Both the position numbers and the translations under genes were made by a program. From Pseudomonas sp. BGI-2 (lineage in GTDB: Bacteria; Pseudomonadota; Gammaproteobacteria; Pseudomonadales; Pseudomonadaceae): a DNA stretch of 64,000 nt. Of the stretch, positions 8,803 through 17,333 are shown one piece after another. Below the pieces are notes generated by a model. It was given only the letters and a program-made list of their open reading frames with translations, did no database searches and had not been told where the DNA came from. Positions within the stretch are counted from its first letter, which is position 1; each line of letters starts with the position of its first letter. Location: contig NZ_SISB01000010.1 of NCBI RefSeq assembly GCF_004310295.1, forward strand, positions 62,001 through 126,000, given 5' to 3'.

Positions 8803-9039
8803 ATGCCTCCTGAATGTCAGCTTTTGGGCACCCTTGGTTGCCATCTCTGTGAAGTCGCTGAAGCCATGCTGATGGAGTTTGTCGAGCACGGTTTGCTGGT
8901 AGAACTGGTCGATATTGCAGAAAACGAAGACTGGGTCGAAAAATACGGTTTACGTATTCCGGTACTGAAGCGTTTTGATAACGGCGCAGAGCTTGATTGG
9001 CCATTCGATGCCGATCAGGTTGTAGGGTTCTTACGCTGA
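8803..9039 (+). CDS. glutaredoxin-family (DUF836-type) thiol protein
   Basis: 78 residues with an N-terminal redox motif GCHLC in LLGTLGCHLCEVAE, then a thioredoxin-like beta-alpha pattern with cis-proline region YGLRIPVLKRFD and a WPFD ending, all typical of the DUF836 glutaredoxin-like group. ATG 8803 is chosen; an in-frame TTG 18 bases earlier has no better ribosome binding site. It is probably a cytoplasmic disulfide or glutathione-linked oxidoreductase. It stands alone, with 170 bases to the next gene. Confidence 0.78.
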   Translation: MPPECQLLGTLGCHLCEVAEAMLMEFVEHGLLVELVDIAENEDWVEKYGLRIPVLKRFDNGAELDWPFDADQVVGFLR

Positions 9040-9117
9040 TCCCTTGCGCTGTCGGCATCGCTCCCGTCCGTCGCGCGCCACGTTTCATGCATTGGCGAAA
9101 GGCTGATTATTGAGTTA

Positions 9118-9133
9118 CTGTATGCCTGTACAG
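9118..9133. promoter_or_regulatory. LexA box (SOS operator)
   Basis: CTGTATGCCTGTACAG is a perfect CTGT-N8-ACAG, extended by TA and TTA flanks as in gammaproteobacterial SOS boxes. It sits 75 bases before the start of the small conserved-type gene at 9209, so that gene, and possibly the pseudouridine synthase behind it, is probably repressed by LexA. Confidence 0.7.
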
Positions 9134-9208
9134 TTATTCTGATCGCCTGCCGTGCTTTTACCTGTTTCGGGTTTGGGCAAGCGATCCCGGAAGTCAGAGG
9201 GATGAGCC

Positions 9209-9526
9209 TTGGTCAATGTCGAACAATTGAAGAACAGCGTGAACCGGATGTCGGCGGATGTGGTGCGCGAAGCTGTCCTCGAATTGCGTCTAGATGGTTT
9301 GGTCCTGGAAGGAAAAACACCCTTCAACAAATTGCACTTCAATACCTGTTTTGCCGAAATCGAAGCGTTGTTCCAGCGCGCGGGTTATCACCGGCAGCTG
9401 GATGTCGTGGGTTATCAGGGGTTGTTGTATGCGCTTTATGATCCCGGTCGCTGGGAAGCGGTCGATGTGTTGCGCTGGCTCAAGGAGTTCACCGAGGCGG
9501 CGGCGCGCACGCAGATACCGGCGTGA
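9209..9526 (+). CDS. uncharacterised protein, probably SOS-regulated
   Basis: 105 residues, no recognised domain. It starts at TTG 9209 with a purine-rich AGAGGGA 6 bases upstream; ATG 9248 would give a shorter product. The sequence is mixed charged/hydrophobic with predicted helices (NSVNRMSADVVREAVLEL, CFAEIEALFQRAGYH, WEAVDVLRWLKEFTEAA), no membrane segment and no signal peptide. Codon use looks native. The LexA box upstream is the only clue: it suggests a role in DNA damage response or mutagenesis, but nothing in the protein itself shows one. Confidence 0.65.
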   Translation: MVNVEQLKNSVNRMSADVVREAVLELRLDGLVLEGKTPFNKLHFNTCFAEIEALFQRAGYHRQLDVVGYQGLLYALYDPGRWEAVDVLRWLKEFTEAAARTQIPA

Positions 9527-9597
9527 GGATTCTTCTCTAGGTCCGTTCCGGCCACTGCTGGATAATGCTGCCCTGTATTGAGGGTCAGAGCGTTCGT

Positions 9598-10488
9598 ATG
9601 TCCACTTCATCTTTTTCTGCTGCGCACAACCAGGCCAGCACGCTCTACTTGCCGTCGGGGCCGTGGCAGACCGTGCTCGATTGCCTGTGCGAACACTTCA
9701 GCGCTATCGGTCGTGAACAATGGCTGGACAGAATTGCTCGCGGTCGCGTGCTTGACGGGCACGGTCAACCGATTGCTCTTGATCTGCGTTACAAGGAAGG
9801 CCTGCGGATTCATTACTTCCGTGAGGTACCGGACGAAAAACCGATCCCGGTGGTCGAGTCGATCCTGTACGCCGACGAACACCTGGTGGTGGCGGACAAG
9901 CCGCATTTTCTGCCAGTGACGCCTGCTGGCGAATACGTAGAGCAGACGTTGTTGCGACGGCTTATCCGTCGACTGGATAACCCGCATCTGGTGCCTTTAC
10001 ATCGCATTGACAGGCATACGGCGGGACTGGTGTTGTTTTCAGCGAACCCCGAGAGTCGCTCGGCTTACCAATCATTATTTCCTACACGGAATATCGAAAA
10101 ACGCTACGAAGCAATCGCCCGTGCATTGCCTGAGCTGACCTTTCCATTGGTTCATAAAAGTCGGCTGGTCGATGGCGAGCCGTTCTTTCGCATGCAGGAA
10201 GGTCCGGGCGTCAGTAACACCGAGACGGCAGTCGAGGTTCGTGAGAAGAATGGCGATCTCTGGCGGTATGGACTTTACCCGGTGACCGGCAAAAAACATC
10301 AGCTGCGGGTACACATGACTGCTTTGGGCGCCAGTATCTGCAACGACCCGTTCTACCCGCAGGTGCTTAAGGATGTCGAGGATGACTATGCCAATCCCTT
10401 GAAGCTGCTGGCTCAGGGCTTGCGGTTTGTCGACCCGGTCACTGGCCAGCAACGTGAATTCGAGAGCACCATCACCCTGCAATGGTGA
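9598..10488 (+). CDS. RluA-family RNA pseudouridine synthase
   Basis: 296 residues. The catalytic motif HRIDRHTAGLVLFS contains the aspartate that attacks uridine C1'. Also present are YADEHLVVADKPHFLPVTP (motif I), EKRYEAIARA and the motif GKKHQLRVHMTALG. The N-terminal 80 residues lack a convincing S4 domain (DRIARGRVL resembles its end). It isomerises uridine in rRNA or tRNA; the exact target cannot be told from sequence. The start at ATG 9598 is used, since the reading frame upstream contains no better site. A hairpin terminator follows 20 bases after the stop. Confidence 0.88.
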   Translation: MSTSSFSAAHNQASTLYLPSGPWQTVLDCLCEHFSAIGREQWLDRIARGRVLDGHGQPIALDLRYKEGLRIHYFREVPDEKPIPVVESILYADEHLVVADKPHFLPVTPAGEYVEQTLLRRLIRRLDNPHLVPLHRIDRHTAGLVLFSANPESRSAYQSLFPTRNIEKRYEAIARALPELTFPLVHKSRLVDGEPFFRMQEGPGVSNTETAVEVREKNGDLWRYGLYPVTGKKHQLRVHMTALGASICNDPFYPQVLKDVEDDYANPLKLLAQGLRFVDPVTGQQREFESTITLQW

Positions 10489-10507
10489 TCACAATGCTTC
10501 AGGCATG

Positions 10508-10535
10508 AAAAAGCCCGCGATAAGCGGGCTTTTCT
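10508..10535. terminator. bidirectional Rho-independent terminator
   Basis: AAAAAGCCCGC and GCGGGCTTTT form a stem with loop GATAA-type spacing, with A-run on one side and T-run on the other. It ends both the pseudouridine synthase (+) and the lipoprotein gene (-). Confidence 0.85.
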
Positions 10536-10557
10536 GTATCCGGTGGTGCCGTAAAGA

Positions 10558-10779
10558 TTACAACTCTTTAACGGTACGAACCTGATCCTTGTTAATGCGG
10601 GTTTGTTTGCCGTCCAGCTGTTCGAACTCGTAGAAACCCGATTCTTCATCGTATTTTGGCGCGTCGACGGCCTGGATTTCGCGACCGTCATTCAAGGTGA
10701 TCACTGTAGGCGAGGCGCAACCGGCGAGGGTCGCGAGGCCCAGTGCGAGCATGAAAGTGGCGAGGGTCCGTTGAGTCAT
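10558..10779 (-). CDS. YgdI/YgdR-family small lipoprotein
   Basis: 73 residues. A lipoprotein signal peptide (MTQRTLATFMLALGLATLAG, then C) ends in lipobox LAGC; the mature part, ASPTVITLNDGREIQAVDAP through GKQTRINKDQVRTVKEL, matches the SH3-like YgdI/YgdR domain in length and pattern. It is an envelope lipoprotein of unknown function. The start at 10779 is set by the signal peptide; the longer ORF upstream is spurious. It lies behind mobA on the same strand, with a terminator after it. Confidence 0.88.
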   Translation of the reverse strand: MTQRTLATFMLALGLATLAGCASPTVITLNDGREIQAVDAPKYDEESGFYEFEQLDGKQTRINKDQVRTVKEL

Positions 10780-10855
10780 GAGTGTGTCTCCGAAAATGAA
10801 TTCTTTTGGTAACTGAGCTTGAGACGTATACAACGCGCGCAAGTTCCTTCTCGTG

Positions 10856-11458
10856 TCAGTCTGACACAGTGTTGGGTGCACTTAACAGCTCTGGCGTGTT
10901 GAGGTTGGCCAAGCGAGGGTCGTTGTCGGGGCATTGCAGGGCGGTAGCACCCATTTTGCGCATGAGGCGACCCGGACTGCGTTCGCCGTCTTTCCAGGCA
11001 CTTTCGAACGCTGCCGAGAGTGCCGTGGGGATAACGCACAGCAGCGGTTCCCAGTGTTCGTTGTGGCGCAGCATCAGCGGTTTGGCCGGATGCTGGCGGG
11101 CGGTGTCGCGCATGCTGTGAAGCAGGGCTGCGTCGATGCGCGGCACATCGCACGGCAACACCAGCAGATAGGGATGGCGGGCGGCCTTGAGGCCAGCGCG
11201 AATGCCGGCCATGGGGCCCGGGAAGTCACCTTCGTCGTCATGGACCAACTGGTCGGCGTAAGGCGCGTATTTTTCCAGGTTCCTGTTGCAGGAGATAATC
11301 AGGTCGTCGCTCAGCGCACGGGTCTTGCGATGCAGATGCGCAATCAGCGGCTCGCCATGCCATTCCAGCAAACCCTTGTCCTGACCGCCCATGCGTTGGC
11401 CTCGGCCTCCAGCCAGGAGCAGAATGGAGCAGGGCGGCAAATGTGTAGTCGAGGTCAT
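10856..11458 (-). CDS. mobA: molybdenum cofactor guanylyltransferase
   Basis: 200 residues. The nucleotide-binding loop [20 protein letters not shown] and the following VLPCDVP metal site are diagnostic for MobA, which transfers GMP from GTP to molybdopterin to give the MGD form used by many bacterial molybdoenzymes. It is divergent from moaB-moeA, with 81 bases between the starts, forming a molybdenum-cofactor locus. Length is normal for the family. Confidence 0.93.
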   Translation of the reverse strand: MTSTTHLPPCSILLLAGGRGQRMGGQDKGLLEWHGEPLIAHLHRKTRALSDDLIISCNRNLEKYAPYADQLVHDDEGDFPGPMAGIRAGLKAARHPYLLVLPCDVPRIDAALLHSMRDTARQHPAKPLMLRHNEHWEPLLCVIPTALSAAFESAWKDGERSPGRLMRKMGATALQCPDNDPRLANLNTPELLSAPNTVSD

Positions 11459-11539
11459 GGCAAGTCTCCATGGGGGCGGCGAAAAAACGGGGCGCTGTGA
11501 TATAACACCGGGCTGTTTATCCTACAACTGGACGAGCCT

Positions 11540-12079
11540 ATGAAAGCCAAGGCTGATGTACCTTTCGCGCCGCTCAACATCGCGGTGTTGACTGTCAGCG
11601 ATACTCGCACCCTGGAAACCGATACGTCAGGACAGGTCTTCGTCGACCGCTTGAGCGATGCCGGTCATTACCTGGCCGCTCGGGTTTTGCTTAAAGATGA
11701 CCTCTACAAAATTCGCGCGCAAGTCGCCACCTGGATTGCCGATGATGTCGTGCAGGTGGTGTTGATCACCGGCGGTACAGGATTCACGGGGCGCGATAGC
11801 ACGCCGGAAGCGGTGAGTTGCCTGCTGGACAAGCAGGTCGACGGTTTTGGAGAGCTGTTCCGGCAGATTTCGGTCGCGGACATCGGCACTTCGACTGTCC
11901 AGTCTCGCGCCTTGGCGGGGTTGGCCAATGGCACGCTGGTCTGCTGTTTGCCGGGATCGACCAACGCTGTGCGCACTGGCTGGGATGGCATCCTCGCCGA
12001 ACAGCTGGATTCGCGGCACCGTCCCTGCAATTTCGTCGCTCACCTGAAACAGGCCGAGCCTTGTGAATCCCGTGGGTAA
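11540..12079 (+). CDS. moaB: molybdenum cofactor biosynthesis protein B
   Basis: 179 residues, MoaB/MogA fold. It shows LTVSDTRT at the N-terminus, ITGGTGFTGRDSTPEA (substrate loop) and CLPGSTNAVRTGWDGIL near the C-terminus. The family adenylylates molybdopterin before metal insertion by MoeA. Its 3' end overlaps the GTG start of moeA by 17 bases, so the two are translationally linked. Confidence 0.93.
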   Translation: MKAKADVPFAPLNIAVLTVSDTRTLETDTSGQVFVDRLSDAGHYLAARVLLKDDLYKIRAQVATWIADDVVQVVLITGGTGFTGRDSTPEAVSCLLDKQVDGFGELFRQISVADIGTSTVQSRALAGLANGTLVCCLPGSTNAVRTGWDGILAEQLDSRHRPCNFVAHLKQAEPCESRG

Positions 12080-13289
12080 GCCCGGCAAAACCGGCAGCCT
12101 GATGGCTGTCGAGGTGGCATTGGCGCGTTTACTGGAAATGGCTGAGTCATCAAGGATACGTGAGCGTGAGCGCTTGCCGTTGGCGCAGGTTCAAGGTCGC
12201 ATACTGGCCGACGACCTCGTCTCGACGCTTGATCTGCCGCCCTGGCCGAACAGTGCCATGGACGGCTATGCCTTGCGCATCGCTGACTGGACGGGAGAAC
12301 CGTTGGTGGTCAGTCAGAAGATTTTTGCCGGTCAGGCACCCGAAGCGTTGAGGCCTGGTACCTGTGCCCGGATCTTTACCGGCGCGCCTGTGCCGGCAGG
12401 TGCCGATTGCGTCGAGATGCAGGAGAACACCGAGGTCCAGGAGGATGAGCTCGTCCGTTTTAACGAGACGATGGCTGCGGGTCAAAACATTCGGCCACAA
12501 GGCCAGGAAACCACCGTTGGTGAGCTTGTTTTGCCGGCGGGCACGCGCCTTGGGCCTATCGAGCAAGGCCTGTCCGCCTCGCTGGGATGTGCTGAGCTGG
12601 ACGTGGTGCGTAAGGTTCGTGTTGCCGTCCTGTCCACCGGGGATGAATTGATAGAGCCGGGGCAGACCCTCGGGCCGGGACAGATTTACAACAGCAATCG
12701 CGTATTGCTGTGCAGTTGGTTGCAGCGCTTGGGCTGTGAGGTGATCGATGCCGGTATTCTTCCTGATGATTTAGCGACCACGCGTGCCCGCCTTGGCGAG
12801 TTGAAGGATGTCGACCTGATCCTTTCTACCGGCGGTGTGTCTGTGGGGGAGGCCGATTTTCTGGGCATCGCCTTGCGCGAAGAGGGCGAGTTGACCCTGT
12901 GGAAACTCGCCATCAAACCAGGCAAGCCGCTGACGTTCGGTCATTTTCGCGGCGTGCCTGTGATTGGTTTGCCCGGCAACCCTGCGTCGACACTGGTTAC
13001 GTTTGCCCTGTTGGCCAGGCCCTATCTCTTGCGCCGCCAAGGTGTAAAAGAGGTTGAACCATTGAAGTTTCAGGTGCCGGCAGGGTTCGACTGGCCCAAG
13101 GCTGGAAATCGCCGAGAGTATTTGCGTGGGCGCCTGGAGAATGGTCGGGCAATCATCTACAAAAACCAGAGCTCTGGGGTGCTTCGCAGTGCCGCCTGGG
13201 CTGATGGCCTGGTTGAAGTGCTGGAAGACCGCACGTTGATCGAAGGCGATCACGTTAACTTCATTCCGCTTAGCGAAGTCCTGGGCTGA
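12063..13289 (+). CDS. moeA: molybdopterin molybdenumtransferase
   Basis: 408 residues. MoeA landmarks are DLPPWPNSAMDGYALR, the GEPLVVSQKIFAGQ linker, ARIFTGAPVPAGADCVEMQE, and the molybdopterin-binding STGDEL and STGGVSVGEADFL, then GKPLTFG and GLPGNPAS. It inserts molybdate into adenylated molybdopterin. GTG 12063 overlaps moaB; ATG 12102 is an alternative start that would remove 13 residues outside the conserved part. Confidence 0.92.
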   Translation: MNPVGKPGKTGSLMAVEVALARLLEMAESSRIRERERLPLAQVQGRILADDLVSTLDLPPWPNSAMDGYALRIADWTGEPLVVSQKIFAGQAPEALRPGTCARIFTGAPVPAGADCVEMQENTEVQEDELVRFNETMAAGQNIRPQGQETTVGELVLPAGTRLGPIEQGLSASLGCAELDVVRKVRVAVLSTGDELIEPGQTLGPGQIYNSNRVLLCSWLQRLGCEVIDAGILPDDLATTRARLGELKDVDLILSTGGVSVGEADFLGIALREEGELTLWKLAIKPGKPLTFGHFRGVPVIGLPGNPASTLVTFALLARPYLLRRQGVKEVEPLKFQVPAGFDWPKAGNRREYLRGRLENGRAIIYKNQSSGVLRSAAWADGLVEVLEDRTLIEGDHVNFIPLSEVLG

Positions 13290-13307
13290 TCACGACCACA
13301 GTCTTGC

Positions 13308-13343
13308 CACGCAAGCCCGGTTGATCGCTCCGGGACTTGCGTG
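13308..13343. terminator. hairpin between moeA and the small membrane protein gene
   Basis: CACGCAAGCCCGG pairs with CCGGGACTTGCGTG (one bulged A) around a 9-base loop, 18 bases after the moeA stop and 12 before the convergent stop. There is no clear T-run, so termination strength is uncertain. Confidence 0.5.
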
Positions 13344-13355
13344 CAGGGCTAGCGT

Positions 13356-13550
13356 TTAACGCGCCAGAAGTGACACGACCTGATCGAAGCGGCTGTTGGC
13401 GACCCAGCCCAGCAGCCCCAGGACAACGGCTGTTCCTCCCGCTGAATAGGCCAACCTGTGTTTGATGGATTTTACATCGCCACGGACCTCTTCCATGTCT
13501 CTTCGGATGTATTTGAGGTGTGTCTCGAGTTCAATGACGCGAGGTTCCAT
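13356..13550 (-). CDS. small tail-anchored coiled-coil membrane protein (XhlA-like)
   Basis: 64 residues. An N-terminal heptad-like helix (MEPRVIELETHLKYIRRDME, continuing EVRGDVKSIKHRL) is followed by one membrane segment, GGTAVVLGLLGWVA, and a short tail. This resembles the haemolysin XhlA/BhlA class of small proteins. The start at 13550 has an excellent ribosome binding site (CCGGAGGAATTGAT), so the longer reading frame upstream is discarded. No phage genes are near; function is unknown. Confidence 0.65.
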   Translation of the reverse strand: MEPRVIELETHLKYIRRDMEEVRGDVKSIKHRLAYSAGGTAVVLGLLGWVANSRFDQVVSLLAR

Positions 13551-13987
13551 ATCAATTCCTCCGGCGGGCTTTGCGCTGTTATTGAATTCAGCCTGATGAT
13601 TGGCGCGACTTTCTGGCAATGGCGCGACCTGACTGAGGGGTAACCTGATGTCATGACTTTGCATGGACTAAAACGCTCCTCGCTTTAAAGCCCTTTGGCT
13701 GGCCGACACTATCGATGATTGCGCTTCGTGCGGCCCTTGAAGAGGGTCTACTCATTGCTTGCACATCCCTGTGTATTTACTGTTGATGACTGATACCTCG
13801 GACACCAAGGTGTACCAATCGCCAAGGTAGGTCAATTGAGCCGATTCCTCACATCTTGTAAGAAAATATCCCCCCCTGTAGGACCGAGAGACTGCGCGCG
13901 TCAAAAAAATTCAATTCCTTGCAACTTTTATAGGGGTTGGCGAGGTCAACATCTCCCATACGGATTCCAATTATGGGAGCGACAACA
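13551..13987. other. non-coding stretch upstream of the lipid kinase gene
   Basis: About 440 bases with no supported gene. The part at 13850-13960 is relatively AT-rich with short C- and A-runs and probably holds the promoter of the lipid kinase gene; no consensus operator was recognised. Confidence 0.5.
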
Positions 13988-14905
13988 ATGAGTGAGCGCA
14001 AGGCGCTGTTGATTTTGCACGGCAAGCAGGCACTCAACGAAGAGGTCCGCACCGCCGTCGACGTTAAACGCGAGCAGGGCTGGGAGTTGGCGGTCCGACT
14101 GACCTGGGAGGCGGGTGATGCGCAGCGGCTGGTGGAAGAAGCCCTGAACGCAGGCTATACGCAACTGATTGCCGGAGGCGGTGATGGCACGTTGCGTGAT
14201 ATCGCCGATGCCATGGCAGCGCATTCGACGCAGGCCAGTCTGGTGCTGATGCCGCTGGGCACCGCGAACGATTTTGCTCGCGCCGCCGGTGTGCCCCTGG
14301 AACCCGCTCTGGCGCTGGACCTTTTGGACGCTGCCCCGCACGCGATCGATCTGGGGGAGGTTGGCGGTCAGGTCTTCCTGAACATGGCCACCGGCGGTTT
14401 TGGTAGCCAGGTCACGGCGAATACGTCGGAGGACTTGAAAAAAGTCCTCGGGGGCGCCGCCTATCTGTTCACCGGCTTATCGCGCTTCAGCGAGTTGCAT
14501 GCCGCCTACGGCGAGTTGCAGGGGCCGGACTTTCATTGGAGCGGTGAGCTATTGGCGTTGGGGATCGGCAATGGTCGGCAGGCTGGCGGCGGTCACGTGC
14601 TGTGCCCGGAGGCACTGGCTGACGATGGTTTGCTGGATATCAGCATTTTGCCTGCGCCGCAGGAGTTGGTCGGTACGTTGAAAACGCTGCTGGCCGATGG
14701 CTTCGGCATCGACAACATGTTTGTGCGAGCTCGCCTGCCGTGGGTCGAGATCAAGGTCTCGGAAGGCCTTTACATTAATCTGGATGGCGAACCCATTGAG
14801 GGCGAGAGCCTGAGGTTTTCGGCGCGTCCAGCGGCATTGCGCGTGCATCTGCCGGAGAACTCGCCGCTGCTGAGTGCTTCGAATACGGCTAGTCGTCCAG
14901 GCTGA
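13988..14905 (+). CDS. yegS: YegS-like diacylglycerol/lipid kinase
   Basis: 305 residues. The nucleotide-binding motif IAGGGDGTLRDIADAM, then MPLGTANDFAR and ATGGFGSQV are hallmarks of the DAGK-catalytic YegS group, which phosphorylates lipids with ATP. The start ATG 13988 follows GGAGCGACAACA; an in-frame extension is less likely because the enzyme fold starts at MSERKALLILHGK. The last 17 bases overlap the convergent response regulator gene. Confidence 0.9.
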   Translation: MSERKALLILHGKQALNEEVRTAVDVKREQGWELAVRLTWEAGDAQRLVEEALNAGYTQLIAGGGDGTLRDIADAMAAHSTQASLVLMPLGTANDFARAAGVPLEPALALDLLDAAPHAIDLGEVGGQVFLNMATGGFGSQVTANTSEDLKKVLGGAAYLFTGLSRFSELHAAYGELQGPDFHWSGELLALGIGNGRQAGGGHVLCPEALADDGLLDISILPAPQELVGTLKTLLADGFGIDNMFVRARLPWVEIKVSEGLYINLDGEPIEGESLRFSARPAALRVHLPENSPLLSASNTASRPG

Positions 14906-15548
14906 TGATTTGCTCGCGCACGGCAAACAGTACCAGGCCGGCCACGTCGTAGATCTGCAAGCGCTTCATGATCTGCGAGCGGTGGGTCTCGACGGTTTTG
15001 ATACTGAGGCCCAGGCCATTGGCGATTTCCCGGGTGGATTTGCCGCGAACAATCAGTCGCAGGATTTCCAGCTGACGGGCCGTCAGATTGTGCGAGTCCG
15101 CAGGCTCGGGCTGAAGTTTCTGGTTGCGTATAAGCGCCTGGTTGATGACCGTGTGGGCAATGGCCGGGCTCAGGTAGCGTTCGTTATTGCGCAAGGCATC
15201 CAGGGCATGTTCCAGCTCGGTGGCCGTGGTGTCTTTGAGCAAATAGCCATGAGCACCGGACTCAAGCGCCTGCATGATGAGGGCGGGGTCGGTGTGCATC
15301 GACAGGATCAGCACCTTGCTTTGCGGGCGTACCCGCTTGAGTCGTTGCAAGGCTTCAAGGCCACCGGTCTCCTTCATGGAGATATCCAGCAGCACAATGT
15401 CCGGCGACAGCTTCTCGACCATCTCGAGTAACTGCGAGCCGTCATTGGCCTCACCAATAACCGCGTAGCCAGGAATATCCAGCACCAGAGCGCGCACGCC
15501 TGCCCTGATAAGCGAGTGGTCATCCACCAGAAGTAAGTTACAAGTCAA
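14889..15548 (-). CDS. NarL/FixJ-family response regulator
   Basis: 219 residues. The receiver has D9-D10, phosphoacceptor D55 (IVLLDISM) and K105 (YLLKDTT); the LuxR-type helix-turn-helix is at about 150-205 (LTARQLEILRLIVRGKSTRE). Its ATG overlaps the stop of the upstream kinase gene by 4 bases, so the two form a coupled pair. The 3' end overlaps the convergent lipid kinase gene by 17 bases. Target genes are unknown. Confidence 0.92.
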   Translation of the reverse strand: MTCNLLLVDDHSLIRAGVRALVLDIPGYAVIGEANDGSQLLEMVEKLSPDIVLLDISMKETGGLEALQRLKRVRPQSKVLILSMHTDPALIMQALESGAHGYLLKDTTATELEHALDALRNNERYLSPAIAHTVINQALIRNQKLQPEPADSHNLTARQLEILRLIVRGKSTREIANGLGLSIKTVETHRSQIMKRLQIYDVAGLVLFAVREQIISLDD

Positions 15549-16438
15549 TGCATAACCTTATTCGTACTGGCCCGTTCGAGCGCACGGGGCGCCCAGGGAA
15601 AGAGTGCTTCGATTTGAGTGCCTTTGCCCGGCTCGCTGATCACGGCCAGGGTACCGCCCAGTTGATCGATCCGTTCCACCATCCCGGCCATCCCGCGCTG
15701 TCCCTCTCGACCGGGATCTGCTGCTGGCGCGAACCCCAGGCCATCATCGCTGATTAACAGCGCCAGACCCTGGGGCATGCGTTGCAGGCGGATCAACAGG
15801 TTGTTCGCTTCGGCGTGACGCAGGATATTGGTCACCGCTTCCTGGGTGATCCGAAAGGCGGCCACCGCCATTTCTTCGGGTATGCCGGTCAAACGTTGAT
15901 GGCATTCAAGGCTCCAGTGCACTGAGGTATTGGCCAGGGTCTTGAGCAGATGCGCACGCAAACTGGCTTCCAGCCCGAGACTGGCCAACTGCCTGGGATG
16001 GAGAATGGCAGAGACATCACGAACTTTGGCCAGGGTTTCGTCCAGTGTGTCGCAGAGCACCGAGCACTGGCCCTGCATGTCTTCAGGCATCCGGCGTTTG
16101 AGCCATTCACTTTGAAGTTTTGCAGCGGTCAGCAACTGGCCGATGTCGTCATGCAGTTCTCGGCTGAGCCGATGGCGTTCATTTTCCTGTACTTCCAGCA
16201 GGCGGTCGGCCAGCTCTTGCGGCTGAAATTTTATCGACTTGCGCGACAGGAAATGTTGCACCCAGACGCAGGCGAGCGCCGCAATACTGAGTACCAGCAG
16301 GCTCAACGGCAGTGGAACGGACAGGCTGAAGACCAGCAGGCTGCCAAGTACCGAACTGGTGCACAGCAATAGCGTGAACCGCCGCGCGTTTTTTTGGGAG
16401 GGTGGCCATAGGGTGATTGACTTGAGACTGGCGTACAT
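15545..16438 (-). CDS. NarX/UhpB-type sensor histidine kinase
   Basis: 297 residues from ATG 16438 (a TTG 15 bases earlier is possible). Two closely spaced membrane helices (about 20-40 and 44-62) leave almost no periplasmic loop, so the signal may be sensed in the membrane or by a partner. HisKA_3 domain: ENERHRLSRELHDDIGQLLT, with the phosphorylated histidine in ELHDD. The HATPase has AVTNILRHAEAN and SDDGLGFAP, then GMAGMVERIDQLGG. It pairs with the downstream response regulator. Confidence 0.9.
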   Translation of the reverse strand: MYASLKSITLWPPSQKNARRFTLLLCTSSVLGSLLVFSLSVPLPLSLLVLSIAALACVWVQHFLSRKSIKFQPQELADRLLEVQENERHRLSRELHDDIGQLLTAAKLQSEWLKRRMPEDMQGQCSVLCDTLDETLAKVRDVSAILHPRQLASLGLEASLRAHLLKTLANTSVHWSLECHQRLTGIPEEMAVAAFRITQEAVTNILRHAEANNLLIRLQRMPQGLALLISDDGLGFAPAADPGREGQRGMAGMVERIDQLGGTLAVISEPGKGTQIEALFPWAPRALERASTNKVMH

Positions 16439-16712
16439 AGCGGATGGAGCCAATGGATGTTCGCTGCGGGCAGACCGGCCATCGTGGTTGACGGGTCTCT
16501 GTCTGAAAATCTGTAGTGACTCGTCTCAAGCAGTGCAGTCCAGGGTTGAAACTACAGCCTTTAACTTTTCGGGCCGCTCTCATCTGGAATCACTTTGCCA
16601 TTAATTGGCGTCAACTAATGGTCGGCATAATACCACTTAAGATACCGTCGGTCGCGTCTGCTATATATGTCTATTCGGTCAGGAATTAAAAGCTCTGGAC
16701 GATAGTTCCACA
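16439..16712. other. intergenic region without recognised gene
   Basis: Contains the promoter region of the kinase-regulator pair (minus strand) and AT-rich sequence (16600-16700). No consensus binding site was recognised. Confidence 0.5.
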
Positions 16713-16862
16713 ATGGAAAAAGTTTACGAAGGAGGGGTAGTTTATTTGTATCGAGCTGTCGTTGACAGATATGAAATATTCAATTGCGACATGAGCGCAC
16801 TCAAGTTAATGAGCGGCATCATGGCAATAAGAATACGCAACACGGCATTGTTATCTGGCTAA
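16713..16862 (+). CDS. possible small ORF of 49 codons
   Basis: ATG 16713 opens a 49-residue frame (MEKVYEGGVVYLYRAVVDRY, ending NTALLSG), closing one base before the convergent helical-protein gene. An internal TTG at 16746 lies 8 bases after a near-perfect Shine-Dalgarno, AAGGAGGGG, which gives a 38-residue alternative. Base composition is more AT-rich than the flanking genes. There is no recognisable domain. The ribosome binding site is the main support, so this is speculative. Confidence 0.25.
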   Translation: MEKVYEGGVVYLYRAVVDRYEIFNCDMSALKLMSGIMAIRIRNTALLSG

Positions 16863-17333
16863 TTAAGCCTGTCGCTCCGAATAGGTAACGAGCGTGAACG
16901 GTTTGGAATTAACCGGTAACTGAAAATGGCTTTGTCCTACCTGAAAAGCAAAAGCTTCGATCAGGGAAGTCTGTTCACTGTCATCCAGACTGAGTTGGCC
17001 GGTGGTTTGATCGATGAGTTCGAGTTGCCAGGCCATCAGCGTGAAGCAGTCCTTCAGCGCACCCAGAGCCTGGTCGTGCAGTTCCATGTGACTTTGGGCG
17101 TGGTTCAGCAAGCCGTGTATGTGCAGCGAAAATTCGGATACCGCTTCCAGTGCCAGAGCATCGGCCTTGCTGGCCAATTTGAGGAGGCTGCTGAGCATGC
17201 AATCGATTGCGTCCTTGTCATTGCTGATCAACTGCAGATGGCTAAGGCACTCCTCCGATTTGGCCAGGAGTGTTTCTGCCTCGACGAGGAACTCCGGAAA
17301 GCGCTGAGCCCACTGTTTAGGGTCGTTCGGCAT
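16863..17333 (-). CDS. unknown all-helical cytoplasmic protein
   Basis: 156 residues from ATG 17333 (preceded by GGAGATAAGC). The sequence is almost entirely amphipathic helices with heptad leucines (EFLVEAETLLAKSEECLSHL, CMLSSLLKLASKADALALEA), reminiscent of a histidine phosphotransfer or chemotaxis helical bundle. However, the H-x-x-K-G phosphorylation motif is absent (nearest is LHIHGLLNHA). It lies 460 bases from the divergent cheV. Function unknown; an accessory chemotaxis or signalling role is only suggested by position. Confidence 0.7.
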   Translation of the reverse strand: MPNDPKQWAQRFPEFLVEAETLLAKSEECLSHLQLISNDKDAIDCMLSSLLKLASKADALALEAVSEFSLHIHGLLNHAQSHMELHDQALGALKDCFTLMAWQLELIDQTTGQLSLDDSEQTSLIEAFAFQVGQSHFQLPVNSKPFTLVTYSERQA

